Source: Draconibacterium orientale
Lineage (GTDB): Bacteria > Bacteroidota > Bacteroidia > Bacteroidales > Prolixibacteraceae
Assembly: GCF_000626635.1 (NCBI RefSeq)
Contig: NZ_CP007451.1
Span: 1,426,001-1,490,000 of the forward strand
Length of the DNA stretch: 64,000 nucleotides
Reading direction: 5' to 3'
Numbering within the stretch: the stretch's first letter is position 1; each line of letters begins with the position of its first letter. A program made the position numbers and the translations under genes. Shown in pieces: positions 62,419 to 64,000 of this stretch. A model generated the notes under the pieces. It ran no database searches, was not told where the DNA came from, and was given only the letters and a program-made list of their open reading frames with translations.

Positions 62419-63136
62419 TATGTTGTAAAATGCGGTTTAAACCAATGCTGGTTAAATTAAAGTGTACAAAGAAAGAATTTTTTAATTTGTTATCAAAAAA
62501 TTCGGCATCGCCCCCGGTCATAATAACTTTTAAATTATTATAATTTTCCTTAAATGAGGTAATTGCATGATCTACTTCGAACACGATACCGTGTTGTACA
62601 CCGGCTCTAATTGCCTGCTCGGTTGTTTTTCCAATTAGTTCGTTAACGACTCCCCTTTCAACTTTAGGAAGTTTTCCTGTAAACTGGTTTAGTGCCTTAA
62701 AGCGCATTTCCAAACCAGGTGATATATTTCCGCCCAGGTATTTACCATCGGCAGTTAACAAATCGTAGGTAATTGCTGTTCCGGCATCAATAACCAAAAC
62801 ATTTGTTTCGGGATACAGCTCAAAAGCTCCTACAATTGCCGCAATGCGGTCTTTTCCCAATGTTTCTTTCGTCTCGTAACAGTTTTCTACAGGCAAAGGT
62901 GTGGTGGCGTTCAGTTCAATAAATAGCTTGAACTGTTCGGCCAGGGCAACTTTTAATTCCTCGGGATAATCTTTTACCGACGAAAGAATTGCACGATCCA
63001 AGCCCTTGTATTCTTGTTTTAAGGTAGCGATTAACGCAGGCGTAAAGGCATCAACCGATTCCGTTTTCACCACCTCGTTTTTCGCACAAACCGAATACTT
63101 TGTCCGGGTATTGCCTATATCTATTACCAGATTCAT
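62402..63136 (-). CDS. coaX: Type III pantothenate kinase
   Basis: A 244-residue ASKHA-fold kinase phosphorylating pantothenate, the first step of CoA synthesis. LVIDIGNTRTKYSV (phosphate loop), ETKETLGKDRIAAIVGAFEL, VLVIDAGTAITYDLLTADGK and GGNISPGLEMRFKALNQFTG are diagnostic. It overlaps the nadC stop by one base and the next gene by 17 bp. Its substrate is made by the panC/panD operon elsewhere in the window. Confidence 0.95.
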   Translation of the reverse strand: MNLVIDIGNTRTKYSVCAKNEVVKTESVDAFTPALIATLKQEYKGLDRAILSSVKDYPEELKVALAEQFKLFIELNATTPLPVENCYETKETLGKDRIAAIVGAFELYPETNVLVIDAGTAITYDLLTADGKYLGGNISPGLEMRFKALNQFTGKLPKVERGVVNELIGKTTEQAIRAGVQHGIVFEVDHAITSFKENYNNLKVIMTGGDAEFFDNKLKNSFFVHFNLTSIGLNRILQHNGETK

Positions 63137-63981
63137 TAATCAATTATACGCTGACTAATGTCGAGTGCTTTTACCGAATGTGTTAGTGCTCCAATCGAAA
63201 TATAATCAACGCCAGTTTGCGCTACTTTGCGAATACGTTTGATGGTCATATTCCCCGATGCTTCAATTTTTGCACGACGATCGATAATATCCACACACTC
63301 TTTCATCATCGTCGAGCGCATATTGTCGAGCATGATAATATCCACATCGGCAGCCAATGCTTCTTTAACCTGGTCGATGGTAGTGGTTTCCACTTCGATC
63401 TTAATACTTTTTGGGATTTTTTTACGAATGGCTTCAACAGCCTTTGTAATGCTTCCTGCAACCTGAATGTGGTTGTCTTTAATCATCACCATATCGTACA
63501 ATCCAAAACGGTGATTCGAAGCGCCTCCCATTCTAACCGCATACTTATCGAGGTAGCGGTATCCGGGTAAGGTTTTTCGGGTATCCAGAATCTCAACTTT
63601 TGTACCCTCAATTTCTTTCATGCAAAGGTTGGCATAACTTGCAATACCCGATAAGCGTTGCAAAAAGTTCAGCGCTTTTCTTTCTCCGGTTAACAAAGCA
63701 CGATAGTTCCCTTTAAACTCGGCAATTACATCGCCGGGCACCACATGGGTTCCGTCGGGCATAAATACTGTCCACTCCAGTTCCTGGTCAAATTTTCTGA
63801 AAACCATTTCTGCCACCTCCAAACCGGCAACAACTCCTTCTTCCTTAGCTACAAACTGCGCCGTTTTAACAACGTTACTGTCAATCAGGTTGTTTGTAGT
63901 AATGTCTCCATCGCCAATATCTTCGGCATAGGCCATGTCGAACAGAACCTCGGCCGATTTTAATGTTTTCGCATCCATCAT
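63136..63981 (-). CDS. nadC: Nicotinate-nucleotide pyrophosphorylase (carboxylating)
   Basis: A 281-residue quinolinate phosphoribosyltransferase of NAD synthesis. AEDIGDGDITTNNLI, ERKALNFLQRLSGIA, ILDTRKTLPGYRYLDKYAVR, GGASNHRFGLYDMVMIKDNH, IEVETTTIDQVKEAL and IMLDNMRSTMMKECV are classic. Two ATGs, at 63981 and 63978, are equally plausible starts. It heads the visible part of the minus-strand run; the 19 bp beyond show no further gene. Confidence 0.96.
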   Translation of the reverse strand: MMDAKTLKSAEVLFDMAYAEDIGDGDITTNNLIDSNVVKTAQFVAKEEGVVAGLEVAEMVFRKFDQELEWTVFMPDGTHVVPGDVIAEFKGNYRALLTGERKALNFLQRLSGIASYANLCMKEIEGTKVEILDTRKTLPGYRYLDKYAVRMGGASNHRFGLYDMVMIKDNHIQVAGSITKAVEAIRKKIPKSIKIEVETTTIDQVKEALAADVDIIMLDNMRSTMMKECVDIIDRRAKIEASGNMTIKRIRKVAQTGVDYISIGALTHSVKALDISQRIID

Positions 63982-64000
63982 AGCTTTACTTTCTTATGGG

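Overview
The window looks like a chromosomal segment of a Bacteroidota bacterium, probably Marinilabiliales/Prolixibacteraceae-like. This rests on family content and gene order: DUF4270 and DUF4296 lipoproteins, a PiT transporter fused to a PhoU-like tail, a short GT5 glycogen-synthase homologue next to panC, and the run nadC-coaX-OMP-TPR-lptC-CNNM-PpiD. Promoters of TTTG/TAnnTTTG type and mostly weak Shine-Dalgarno sequences fit as well. The genus is an inference. I found no rRNA, tRNA or CRISPR locus.

Layout. 1-5.1 kb: phosphate block, with two tandem PiT transporters (the first cut by the window edge) divergent from a PhoR-like kinase and PhoB-like regulator. 5.1-8.7 kb: PAP2-like membrane protein, sigma-54 and asnS. 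9.3-13.1 kb: envelope/metal-stress cluster (ECF sigma, anti-sigma, two Spy/CpxP-like proteins, DUF2202 lipoprotein, DUF4405 membrane protein). 13.2-15.5 kb: an inserted-looking tripartite HipBST-like toxin-antitoxin locus with three operator palindromes, bounded by a duplicated cusA 3' end and next to an array of 21-bp repeats. 15.5-21.1 kb: CusABC-type RND metal efflux. 21.3-25.2 kb: PPDK regulatory protein, penicillin acylase, DUF2147 protein.

25.2-31.2 kb is an accessory island. It holds small membrane proteins, an orphan protein, a REP-associated tyrosine transposase between perfect inverted REP hairpins, and an overlapping pair: a voltage-gated ion channel followed by a large SAP/PD-(D/E)XK nuclease-like protein. 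Related repeats flank the island. The channel-nuclease pair is the best candidate here for an undescribed, possibly defensive, system.

31.2-39.9 kb: agmatine-to-putrescine pair (aguB, aguA), the wreck of a two-component system, a GH92 glycosidase lipoprotein, a DUF4270 lipoprotein and the glycogen-synthase-like protein. 40.0-50.1 kb: mainly plus-strand housekeeping genes (panC, panD, heptose adenylyltransferase, radA, DUF4296, amidohydrolase, dusB, YkvA, TSUP transporter, methyltransferase). 50.1-54.4 kb: an outer-membrane-like protein, FKBP isomerase, MarC, and a quinone oxidoreductase divergent from an HxlR regulator. 55.2-64 kb: a long minus-strand envelope and cofactor gene run ending at nadC.

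The intergenic DNA is unusually structured. A ~170-bp element occurs three times, each time directly behind the intrinsic terminator of a gene and in the same orientation. Heptanucleotide arrays occur in four places. There are also a 21-bp array, a 41-bp array and a 282-bp tandem duplication.
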